Source: Alphaproteobacteria bacterium (GTDB lineage: Bacteria; Pseudomonadota; Alphaproteobacteria; Rs-D84). Taken from it: a stretch of DNA of 5,293 bases. The stretch lies in NCBI GenBank assembly GCA_016301865.1, contig JAEDOP010000062.1:1-5293 (forward strand), in the 5' to 3' direction. The position numbers and the translations under genes are program-made. Below the pieces are notes generated by a model. The model worked only from the letters and a program-made list of their open reading frames with translations. It had not been told where the DNA came from and did no database searches. Shown here one piece after another: positions 1-5,293 of this stretch. The number at the start of each line of letters is the position of its first letter. Position 1 is the first letter of the stretch.

Positions 1-608
1 AAAGCGTTGGCGGATATTCGTGCCCCACATACAAACGATATGCATCATGTAATCCTGGCTACTACCTTGCCTTTAACGGAAAATACAATCCAGAATCCAA
101 GGTTGGCAACACATGCGCACAATGCCCTGATGGCTATACATGCCCTGGGGGTACAGACGCACCAATCGTTGACCCCAACGCCTCTGTGGTGGCAGTTCGG
201 GGTATGTGCGGCGACGACTATGTGGGCAGTCTATACCACAAACTTGCACGCTATGCGATGCAGGCCTGCGTCCGTCCATCAGAATCCGATCGCGCCCTGC
301 CCCAAACGGTGTTACAGGACATCAATGTTGTCATGGACCAAATCCGCAACGACATGTCAAATTCACTGTCCGCTGAATGCGAACGCCTGGGCGGCACATG
401 GGTTGACACCGTCTGGATTGACAAAGTAGAAAATAAAACCTGTTGTGCAAATGGCACATGCACTACGGGCGACGGAGTAACAGAGTTCACCGACGGCTGT
501 CACGATACAACGGGCGACCCCCTGTTCAAAAAATTCTATTCAGAAACATCCGCAAACACCAAATGGGGATATTGTGCAGAAATCACCACTACAACAGCAA
601 CACAATAA
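1..608 (+). CDS. Cysteine-rich protein of unknown function, 5'-partial
   Basis: I do not recognise this gene. The frame is open from the left edge (first whole codon at position 3) to a TAA at 606-608, giving 201 visible residues; the true start lies outside the window. The first 51 residues form a cysteine-rich module: C7, C16, C38, C41 and C47, with the strings CNPGYY, CAQCPDGYTCPGG and several Gly/Tyr. This spacing resembles the short disulfide-rich repeats (EGF-like or ephrin-receptor-like) of extracellular proteins. A less Cys-dense middle (C69, C89, C126, with a helix-like stretch around residues 99-125) follows, then a second cluster (CC at 147-148, C153, C166, C191) and a Thr-rich tail, TTTTATQ. 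The composition suggests an exported, disulfide-bonded protein, but any signal peptide is outside the window. A GTG at 186 could be taken as a start, but it would cut off the cysteine module, so I reject it. The gene lies 56 bp upstream of another secreted Cys-rich gene with no terminator between them, so they may be cotranscribed. Confidence 0.72.
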   Translation, partial: SVGGYSCPTYKRYASCNPGYYLAFNGKYNPESKVGNTCAQCPDGYTCPGGTDAPIVDPNASVVAVRGMCGDDYVGSLYHKLARYAMQACVRPSESDRALPQTVLQDINVVMDQIRNDMSNSLSAECERLGGTWVDTVWIDKVENKTCCANGTCTTGDGVTEFTDGCHDTTGDPLFKKFYSETSANTKWGYCAEITTTTATQ

Positions 609-664
609 GCCAACTTGCAGGATATACAAAAATCTGATAAAATAGGCAGCAACAGGAAACAGAA

Positions 665-1384
665 ATGAAAACAAACATTATCATTTGCTCTTTGCTCTTT
701 GCACTTTGCTCTTTGGGTGACACCTATGCGGCCACAACACCATGGTGGATGCAACCGACCGTCTGTCGCCTTGACCCCACAGATTGCTATACAACAATGG
801 GTATGGGCTTTGATTCCGAAATGTGGGACGCGACCAGCAATTGCTGGGGATTAAAATTAATATGTCCCGATGCGTTGGTTGCATATTCCCGTGACCCAGT
901 ACCAATGGGGCGCGCCGAAATCGCACGCGATGGCGGGAAAAAGATAAAGGTTGATTTTGACACAAATTTATTGGGAACTGACGGCGATTGTTTTGGCCGT
1001 CGCAAAACATCTGAAAATGGCACAGTCGCATCGGTAAATGGCACAAATGTATATGTTTGGTGTCCTGGAATTTTGGACAAACCAGACGAAACATTGCCAA
1101 ATGGTGAAATCACATACGGCACCCAGCCCACATGTAAATCATTAGCCGAATATGGTTATGTTGGTATCGAAAACGGACGTTGCTATGGTAAATATTTTGA
1201 CAATGCCAAATATTTCATTGAATGTGGCACAGCATTAATGCCAATACGCCTGATTGTATTAAACGGCGCGGATTACACCACCCCCATGAATGGCGCACCG
1301 ATTGATATGGATGCTGCGGAACGACTGTTCGATAAAATGTACAGCGTTTCACAAACGCAACACGCCAAATATTTCCAAGAATAA
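665..1384 (+). CDS. Secreted cysteine-rich protein of unknown function
   Basis: This is a 239-residue protein I cannot assign to a family. The ATG at 665 is preceded by AGGA (654-657) with a 7-nt spacer, a good ribosome binding site. Residues 1-22 look like a Sec signal peptide: Lys2, a hydrophobic core (IIICSLLFALCSL), and a likely cleavage after TYA (residues 20-22). The mature part has nine cysteines (34, 41, 60, 67, 109, 133, 157, 173, 187), many aromatic residues, a WW pair (27-28) and no transmembrane helix, fitting a periplasmic or extracellular disulfide-rich protein. Nine is odd, so one cysteine may be free or used between chains. No catalytic motif stands out. The C-terminal LFDKMYS (residues 221-227) resembles LFKKFYS near the end of the upstream Cys-rich protein, which hints at a distant relationship. 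A hairpin terminator overlaps the stop codon. The signal-peptide codons consist largely of a 7-nt tandem repeat, described separately. Confidence 0.82.
   Translation: MKTNIIICSLLFALCSLGDTYAATTPWWMQPTVCRLDPTDCYTTMGMGFDSEMWDATSNCWGLKLICPDALVAYSRDPVPMGRAEIARDGGKKIKVDFDTNLLGTDGDCFGRRKTSENGTVASVNGTNVYVWCPGILDKPDETLPNGEITYGTQPTCKSLAEYGYVGIENGRCYGKYFDNAKYFIECGTALMPIRLIVLNGADYTTPMNGAPIDMDAAERLFDKMYSVSQTQHAKYFQE
684..715 (+). repeat. Heptanucleotide tandem repeat (TTTGCTC) in signal-peptide codons
   Basis: Four consecutive 7-mers are visible: TTTGCTC (684-690), TTTGCTC (691-697), TTTGCAC (698-704) and TTTGCTC (705-711), followed by a partial TTTG (712-715). Only one base differs among the four full units. 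Because 7 is not a multiple of 3, the repeat encodes a 7-residue pattern, seen as CSLLFAL followed by CSLG, which forms the hydrophobic core of the signal peptide of the 665-1384 gene. A gain of one unit would bring the TGA at 718-720 into frame; a loss of one unit would run into the TAA at 852-854. Confidence 0.85.
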
Positions 1385-1413
1385 AAACCGCCAAATGGCG
1401 GTTTTTATTTTAT
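1383..1413 (+). terminator. Rho-independent terminator, probably bidirectional
   Basis: A perfect 10-bp stem, AAAAACCGCC (1383-1392) with GGCGGTTTTT (1397-1406), closes a 4-nt AAAT loop and is followed by ATTTTAT. It overlaps the last bases of the TAA of the 665-1384 gene. The A tract on the left arm gives a U tract when read from the minus strand, so it can also stop transcription from the convergent lytic transglycosylase gene, which ends at 1543. No better terminator is visible between 1407 and 1542. Confidence 0.9.
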
Positions 1414-1542
1414 CGCGTATGCGCACAGTCCATTCCCATACAATTTGCCATAATAAATCCTTTTGTTTAATATTTTTACCGCAGCAAATATTAACACAGA
1501 AATTTATTTTGTTAAATTATTTATATTCCTATAAGTTTCTGA

Positions 1543-3267
1543 TTAAATCGTCATTCGTTCTGCAATTTGTTGCTGAACATATTCATCTTCGCTGTTATAC
1601 AATGGCCAATTACCGTTTGCCAATTCTTCCATTGATGTCAGTGGTTGATTCAAACGTGCACGATACAGCCATAAATTTGACATTACACGTTTAATATAAC
1701 TGCGGGTTTCATATGCCGGAAAACTTTCGATATATAACAATGGATCATATGTATAGAACGACTTTTCAAACTTAACCATCGTCCCCATCCCTGCATTATA
1801 CGCCGCCAACATTTTTATAATGCTGTTTTCCACCCGTTCATGTGCCAACAAATCAACAATATACTGTTGCCCCAGGAACATATTATGTTCTGGATTTGAC
1901 ATATCCATTTGGGTTATATCCAGTTTATTTGCACGGGCAACGCGTTTTGCGGTACTGGGCATCAATTGCATAACACCATTTGCACCCGCACCCGATTTTG
2001 CTGACACACGGAAATTACTTTCTTGTTTTGTAATCGCCAATAACAACGCCCGATCAATCGACCATCCACCCATCGGTTCCCAATCTGGCAATGGATATTG
2101 CGCCGAATAAATAATATCATCATCAATTTCCAAGATTCCACGATCCTTGATAACAGATGCAGACTGCACAGAAACGCGCGGCAATCCGTACACGGTCGCA
2201 ATCGCATTAACGGCATGCAAAACCCTGTCCGATGTTTTTGATGTAATTAAATACCTTAAATATTCTTCGGCCCGATCCTTGCGACCAACCTGTAATAACG
2301 CCAGGGCCATTTTCCCATACTTAGTATTCGCCAATTCTGCAAAATCTTCATCTGTGGCATCTTGTTCAAAAAATTCATATTGCGGTGTTTGCCCCAACAT
2401 AGTCGCAGACAGCGCACCATAAAACGCCATTGGGTGTGTCGCAGCAATACGCCAATACTTTTTTGCGACATCGCGGTCGCCTTTAAAGTCTGCCGCACGC
2501 CCTGCCCAAAATGCGGCCTCGGTCTTGCGTGCGTTATTTATCTGGGGTAAATCCAGAATACGACTGAAATACTTTTGTGATTCGGCGTAATTATCCTCTT
2601 TAAAATACAGCAATCCCATCGCCCACAAACCATATTCTGAATTTGCGTCCGACGCAACAAAACCCCACTTTTTTGCCAATTCCATTTCACCATTGGTATA
2701 GTATATAAACGACAAACGTCCCGCCAAACGACCATAGTCAGATTCGGTCAATTTTTTCTTGAAACTTTTATTTTCCAGTATTTCACGTGCCACCTTGGTT
2801 GAACCGCTGCGGATTGCGCGTTTAAATTCATTAATCTTTTTTTCTGCCGATCCCGAATATTTTTTTGCCGTCCACGTTTCCGACTGGGCTGTTTCTATTG
2901 ACTCAGACCCACTCATAATCGCCGGAACTTTTGCTTTGCGTACGGTGGCCTGTTTAATTTTTGCTAATTTTTCCATACGCGTCGCGCCGGGCATATCATA
3001 GTAGCGTTCCATCCATATTGCGATTTCTTTGCCACGCGTACGATATGTATCAGAAATATATCTTTGATACAGTACTTCGTTCATCAATAAATTATCTGCA
3101 ATCTGACTTTGTACATTAATCGCAGTATTTATTTTTTCTTTATCCTGTAAATCAAAGACCTGTTGATACAGACTTGCATCAACATCTGTTAAAATTTGTG
3201 GCAAATCCGCCGCCCAAATATTCAGCGGCAAAATAACCCCAATTAAAATTGTGAAAAATTTCTTCAT
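1543..3267 (-). CDS. slt: Soluble lytic murein transglycosylase (Slt family)
   Basis: The product cleaves the MurNAc-GlcNAc bond of peptidoglycan, forming 1,6-anhydromuramyl ends, and acts in the periplasm. It has 574 residues, somewhat shorter than E. coli Slt70. Residues 1-20 are a signal peptide (MKKFF, hydrophobic core, IWA-A) with no lipobox cysteine, so a soluble form is expected. Residues about 25-390 are helical and TPR-like (repeated A/L/Y patterns such as AAFWAGRAADFKGD), matching the superhelical U domain of the Slt family. The catalytic SLT domain covers about 403-535: KQES with the predicted acid Glu416, SGAGANGVMQLMPSTA (425-440), AAYNAG (488-493) and YETRSYIKRV (519-528). All core family motifs are present. 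The start ATG lies 9 bp after the nrdR stop codon; no strong Shine-Dalgarno sequence is seen, so translation may be coupled to nrdR. The symbol slt reflects the family; orthology to a particular paralogue is not established. Confidence 0.93.
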   Translation of the reverse strand: MKKFFTILIGVILPLNIWAADLPQILTDVDASLYQQVFDLQDKEKINTAINVQSQIADNLLMNEVLYQRYISDTYRTRGKEIAIWMERYYDMPGATRMEKLAKIKQATVRKAKVPAIMSGSESIETAQSETWTAKKYSGSAEKKINEFKRAIRSGSTKVAREILENKSFKKKLTESDYGRLAGRLSFIYYTNGEMELAKKWGFVASDANSEYGLWAMGLLYFKEDNYAESQKYFSRILDLPQINNARKTEAAFWAGRAADFKGDRDVAKKYWRIAATHPMAFYGALSATMLGQTPQYEFFEQDATDEDFAELANTKYGKMALALLQVGRKDRAEEYLRYLITSKTSDRVLHAVNAIATVYGLPRVSVQSASVIKDRGILEIDDDIIYSAQYPLPDWEPMGGWSIDRALLLAITKQESNFRVSAKSGAGANGVMQLMPSTAKRVARANKLDITQMDMSNPEHNMFLGQQYIVDLLAHERVENSIIKMLAAYNAGMGTMVKFEKSFYTYDPLLYIESFPAYETRSYIKRVMSNLWLYRARLNQPLTSMEELANGNWPLYNSEDEYVQQQIAERMTI

Positions 3268-3276
3268 CTTATATCA

Positions 3277-3777
3277 TCAGAACAGCGACGTTTTCGGTAA
3301 TTTGCATACAACCGCATCATCTGAATCCTCGGGTATTTGATCGATAATTTTTTTAAAGTCTGAAACACGTGAAAACTTGCGATACACGGATGAAAAACGC
3401 ACAAACGCAATCGGGTCCAGATTTAATAACGAATCCGACACCATCTGACCGACCATGGCACTGGTTACCGTATCATCGGGCGTTTCTGTTTCCAATCGGC
3501 GTTGAATCGATGCCACCAAACGTTCAATCTGTTCATCGCCGACATCACGATTACGACATGCCAACTTAATACTGCGGCGCAATTTTTCACGATCAAAAGG
3601 TTCTAATTTACCGCTGTTTTTACGCACAACCAAATCGCGCATTTGAACGCGTTCAACCGTTGTGAATTTCGCACCACACTGTTCACACACACGTCTACGA
3701 CGAATAATCGCGTCCCCAATATCCGGGCGCGAATCCGTAACACGGCTTTCCGTAGAATTGCAATATGGACATCTCAT
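3277..3777 (-). CDS. nrdR: Transcriptional repressor NrdR
   Basis: NrdR senses ATP/dATP and represses ribonucleotide reductase genes, linking dNTP supply to demand. The 166-residue product starts with the family signature MRCPYC. The N-terminal zinc ribbon has C3, C6, C31 and C34 (CPYC and CEQC), with the DSR and RRRR elements between them and FTTVERV after it. The ATP-cone domain follows (about 46-136), including VRKNSGKLEPFDREKL and the conserved IAFVRFSSVYRKF segment. Typical members are about 150-160 residues, so this one is full length with a short C-terminal extension. I chose the ATG at 3777 because it gives the invariant MRCPYC start; an upstream in-frame ATG at 3810 would add 11 residues not expected in the family. 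The gene is the first of a two-gene minus-strand unit with the lytic transglycosylase and is divergent from ccrM. No obvious NrdR-box pair is seen upstream. Confidence 0.96.
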   Translation of the reverse strand: MRCPYCNSTESRVTDSRPDIGDAIIRRRRVCEQCGAKFTTVERVQMRDLVVRKNSGKLEPFDREKLRRSIKLACRNRDVGDEQIERLVASIQRRLETETPDDTVTSAMVGQMVSDSLLNLDPIAFVRFSSVYRKFSRVSDFKKIIDQIPEDSDDAVVCKLPKTSLF

Positions 3778-3946
3778 AACACATATACGGTAGCAATCAA
3801 ATCCGTCCATATCAAGTAATTTTATTTTTTATGAAAAAAATGCTTTTTTATAAAAATCAAGTGCTTTATTTCAAAATCACATTTTTGCACCACCAAAAAA
3901 ACACCCAAAATATGATAAAATATATACCAGGACATTGGCGAGAGAG
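3778..3946. promoter_or_regulatory. Divergent nrdR / ccrM intergenic region, A-tract rich
   Basis: This 169-bp spacer must hold the promoters of nrdR (minus) and ccrM (plus). It is much more AT-rich than the flanking genes, with phased-looking A and T tracts: TTTTTTAT near 3825 and again near 3845, plus AAAAAAA at 3834-3840 and 3894-3901. These resemble UP elements or intrinsically bent DNA. I find no GANTC site and no TTAA-N7-TTAA CtrA-type box in it. A convincing nrdR promoter could not be picked by eye. Confidence 0.55.
3885..3921 (+). promoter_or_regulatory. ccrM: Candidate promoter for ccrM
   Basis: TTGCAC (3885-3890) resembles a -35 box and TATGAT (3911-3916), continuing into AAAATATATA, resembles a -10 box, about 30 bp before the start codon. 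The 20-bp spacer is longer than the usual 17, so only the -10-like part is persuasive. Ribosome binding could use AGGA at 3929-3932 or the GA-rich run directly before the ATG; neither has ideal spacing. Confidence 0.3.
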
Positions 3947-5047
3947 ATGAACAAATACCTGAACCAAATTTTATTGGGCGATTGTATTGAACTGATGCGC
4001 GGAATACCCGACGCGTCGGTTGATGCGGTATTTGCCGATCCGCCATACAACTTGCAACTGGGGTCAAAAACACTCTATCGCCCCGAAGATCAAACAGCCG
4101 CCCGCGCCGTGCGCGACGAATGGGATTCATTTGAATCATCAGCCGAATACGATAAATTTACACGCGAATGGCTGGCTGAATGTAAACGCATATTAAAGCC
4201 CACCGGCGCAATGTGGACAATCGGCAGTTATCATAACATTTTCCGCGTTGGCAGCGCCCTGCAAGATATGGGCTTCTGGATTTTAAACGACATAGTCTGG
4301 GTAAAAACAAACCCAATGCCAAATTTTCGTGGCACACGCTTTACCAACGCACATGAAACATTAATCTGGGCGACACCCACCAAGACCGGCAAATACACAT
4401 TTAATTACGAAACGATGAAGAAATTAAATGGTGGCAAACAAATGCGTTCCGACTGGGATTTAAACATCTGCCTGGGCGAAGAACGGATTAAGGGCACCGA
4501 CGGCAAAAGCCTGCACAACACCCAAAAACCACTGGATTTATTACATCGCGTAATTTTGGCATCGACGAAACCTGGCGACATCATACTGGACCCATTTATG
4601 GGGTCTGGCACAACGGCCGCTGCCGCACGCGAACTGGGGCGTCAATTTATTGGCATCGAACGTGACGCAACATATGTTGCCGCTGCACGCGAACGCATCG
4701 CGAACATCCAACCAATCGATTTATCGAATATCGAAGTTTCCAAACCAAAGCGCGACGAAATCCGCGTTGCGTTCAAAGAATTAATTGCGGCCGGACTGCT
4801 GTATGTTGGTCAAACGTTGGTCAGCCCACGTGGCGAACGCGTTATGATTACACACGACGGCCATTTAACACACCAATTATATGGCAAAGCATCAATCCAC
4901 GTCATGGCGGCAAAATTACAACGCAGCGTCAGTTTTAATGGCTGGGATTATTGGTCCGCGCAAAAGGCAGACGGCACATTGGTCCCCATCGACGAACTGC
5001 GCAAATACATCCGCCAGATTAAATCCGATATGAAACAGGCCGCCTAA
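3947..5047 (+). CDS. ccrM: Cell cycle DNA adenine methyltransferase CcrM (GANTC-specific)
   Basis: The product transfers a methyl group from S-adenosylmethionine to N6 of adenine in GANTC, an orphan methylation mark used in alphaproteobacterial cell-cycle control. It has 366 residues, close to Caulobacter CcrM (358). The order is that of a beta-class N6 enzyme: the catalytic DPPY motif at 31-34, followed by NLQLG; then target-recognition segments (GSYHNIFRVG, NPMPNFRGTRF, AHETLIWA); HNTQKP at 190-195; and the SAM-binding DPFMGSGTT at 215-223. The C-terminal extension (about 265-355, with NGWDYW and PIDELR) is the CcrM-specific DNA-binding domain, which ordinary HinfI-type enzymes lack. I chose the ATG at 3947. 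An in-frame TTG at 3935 would add four residues (MARE), but AGGA then lies only 2 nt away. No restriction enzyme gene is adjacent, consistent with an orphan enzyme. In several other alphaproteobacteria the neighbour is rnhB; here it is divergent nrdR. Confidence 0.97.
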   Translation: MNKYLNQILLGDCIELMRGIPDASVDAVFADPPYNLQLGSKTLYRPEDQTAARAVRDEWDSFESSAEYDKFTREWLAECKRILKPTGAMWTIGSYHNIFRVGSALQDMGFWILNDIVWVKTNPMPNFRGTRFTNAHETLIWATPTKTGKYTFNYETMKKLNGGKQMRSDWDLNICLGEERIKGTDGKSLHNTQKPLDLLHRVILASTKPGDIILDPFMGSGTTAAAARELGRQFIGIERDATYVAAARERIANIQPIDLSNIEVSKPKRDEIRVAFKELIAAGLLYVGQTLVSPRGERVMITHDGHLTHQLYGKASIHVMAAKLQRSVSFNGWDYWSAQKADGTLVPIDELRKYIRQIKSDMKQAA

Positions 5048-5065
5048 AAGGCAATATGCTTTTTT
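5046..5065 (+). terminator. Weak candidate terminator after ccrM
   Basis: AAAAGGCA (5046-5053) can pair with TGCTTTTT (5057-5064) around an ATA loop, with one G-U pair, and the 3' arm is a run of six T. It begins inside the ccrM stop codon. The stem has few G-C pairs and is short, so termination may be inefficient or may rely on the foldback element downstream. Confidence 0.45.
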
Positions 5066-5099
5066 CATTATGCTTATATTCTATAATTATTTTTTCTGT

Positions 5100-5231
5100 G
5101 CTAAATAATAGTTTAGTGGTTAGTGTTAGTGGCAAGTGTTTAGTGAATGTGTGCGGCATTTGCCGCACATTATAGTGCCACCACTAACCACTGGCACTAA
5201 CCACTTACACTTAGATAAACTTTTATTTAGC
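5100..5231. mobile_element. MITE-like foldback element with 16-bp terminal inverted repeats
   Basis: This is a non-coding element of about 132 bp. The ends, GCTAAATAATAGTTTA (5100-5115) and TAAACTTTTATTTAGC (5216-5231), are inverted repeats with a single mismatch (T5109 against T5222). Inside, AGTGGTTAGTG (5115-5125) is complementary to two copies of CACTAACCACT (5182-5192 and 5195-5205), and TGGCA (5130-5134) to TGCCA (5176-5180). The centre is a perfect hairpin, GTGCGGCA (5151-5158) with TGCCGCAC (5161-5168). The whole can fold back as a long, imperfect cruciform or RNA hairpin, with the right arm a little longer. There is no ORF. No clear target-site duplication flanks it, so calling it mobile is inference; it could also be a palindromic intergenic repeat like those of Rickettsia, or an RNA 3'-end structure for ccrM. 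Confidence 0.55.
5113..5145 (+). repeat. Degenerate TTAGTG(G) short tandem repeats
   Basis: TTAGTG occurs at 5113-5118, 5120-5125, 5126-5131 and 5140-5145, with a related AAGTG at 5134-5138, giving a 6-7 bp rhythm. The opposite arm of the foldback element carries the complementary CACTAA motif at 5182-5187 and 5195-5200, inside an 11-bp direct repeat of period 13. The rhythm resembles short heptanucleotide repeats known from intergenic regions of some bacteria. Confidence 0.6.
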
Positions 5232-5248
5232 GACGCAAAAAAAGAAAG

Positions 5249-5293
5249 CCGTCACCCCGACTTCGGGCCCCGCAAAAATTGAAAATTTTTGTG
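5249..5293. repeat. Palindromic sequence cut by the window edge
   Basis: Two hairpins lie side by side: CCCGA (5256-5260) with TCGGG (5263-5267), and CGCAAAAATT (5271-5280) with AATTTTTGTG (5284-5293) around a GAA loop (one G-U pair). The second stem runs exactly to the window end, so pairing may continue outside, with the CCC at 5268-5270 as the next bases to match. This looks like the left part of a dispersed intergenic palindromic repeat. It could alternatively belong to the terminator of a minus-strand gene beyond the edge. Confidence 0.45.

Noticed and set aside
7..429. Open frame on the plus strand overlapping the first gene in another frame
   Set aside because: It competes with a longer frame that has coherent cysteine spacing; its composition is not protein-like and it lacks a ribosome binding site.
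186..608. GTG at 186 as the start of the first cysteine-rich gene
   Set aside because: The same frame stays open to the left edge and encodes a coherent cysteine-rich module upstream, so the gene is a 5'-truncated partial rather than a complete 140-residue protein.
681..1131. Two minus-strand open frames opposite the second secreted protein
   Set aside because: They are antisense shadows of a gene with a good ribosome binding site, signal peptide and terminator.
1467..1494. Inverted repeat TTAATATTT / AAATATTAA with a 10-nt loop, downstream of the lytic transglycosylase
   Set aside because: The stem is entirely A-T and no U tract follows on the minus strand, so it is a poor terminator. In AT-rich DNA it may be chance.
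1820..3001. Several plus-strand open frames opposite the lytic transglycosylase gene
   Set aside because: They are antisense to a complete enzyme with all SLT motifs and show no independent coding signals.
3778..3810. N-terminal extension of nrdR from the ATG at 3810
   Set aside because: The NrdR family begins with MRCPxC, which matches the ATG at 3777; the extra 11 residues have no family support.
3935..3946. TTG start for ccrM adding four residues
   Set aside because: AGGA lies only 2 nt before the TTG, too close, and an ATG follows four codons later with an N-terminus typical of the family.
3822..4139. Minus-strand open frame overlapping the ccrM start and the spacer
   Set aside because: It covers the N-terminal catalytic codons of ccrM in antisense, and its end is translated A/T-tract spacer, giving Lys/Phe-rich nonsense.
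3947..5047. Restriction-modification system or phage methyltransferase
   Set aside because: There is no endonuclease gene beside it, and the C-terminal extension identifies the orphan cell-cycle enzyme CcrM.

Overview
The window looks like chromosomal DNA from an alphaproteobacterium of moderate-to-low GC. The strongest evidence is a full-length CcrM-type adenine methyltransferase, whose N-terminal catalytic part and C-terminal extension match the alphaproteobacterial GANTC enzyme. NrdR and a Slt-type lytic transglycosylase fit but are less specific. The AT-rich spacers and the cysteine-rich secreted proteins suggest an uncultured, perhaps host-associated lineage rather than a classical high-GC member of the class. 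That placement is inference.

Layout. Positions 1-608 (+) hold the 3' end of a cysteine-rich protein whose frame is open to the left edge. It is followed, 56 bp later, by a second secreted cysteine-rich protein (665-1384, +) ending in a strong hairpin terminator. Facing these is a two-gene minus-strand unit: nrdR (3777 down to 3277), then 9 bp later a lytic transglycosylase (3267 down to 1543). A 169-bp AT-rich spacer (3778-3946) separates nrdR from the divergent ccrM gene (3947-5047, +). The last 246 bp (5048-5293) hold no gene. They contain a weak terminator, a foldback element of about 132 bp with 16-bp terminal inverted repeats (5100-5231), and the start of another palindromic sequence cut by the window edge (about 5249-5293).

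How the genes relate. nrdR and ccrM both belong to the chromosome replication programme (dNTP supply control and post-replicative methylation) and share one intergenic region, which lacks GANTC sites and any CtrA-like TTAA-N7-TTAA box. The lytic transglycosylase acts on peptidoglycan in the periplasm and is probably cotranscribed with nrdR for positional rather than functional reasons. The two cysteine-rich genes are of unknown function and probably encode envelope or extracellular proteins.

No clearly new multi-gene system is visible. The best leads are a heptanucleotide tandem repeat inside the signal-peptide codons of the 665-1384 gene, where gain or loss of one unit would break the frame, and the foldback element behind ccrM. 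The pair of unrecognised cysteine-rich secreted proteins comes next.
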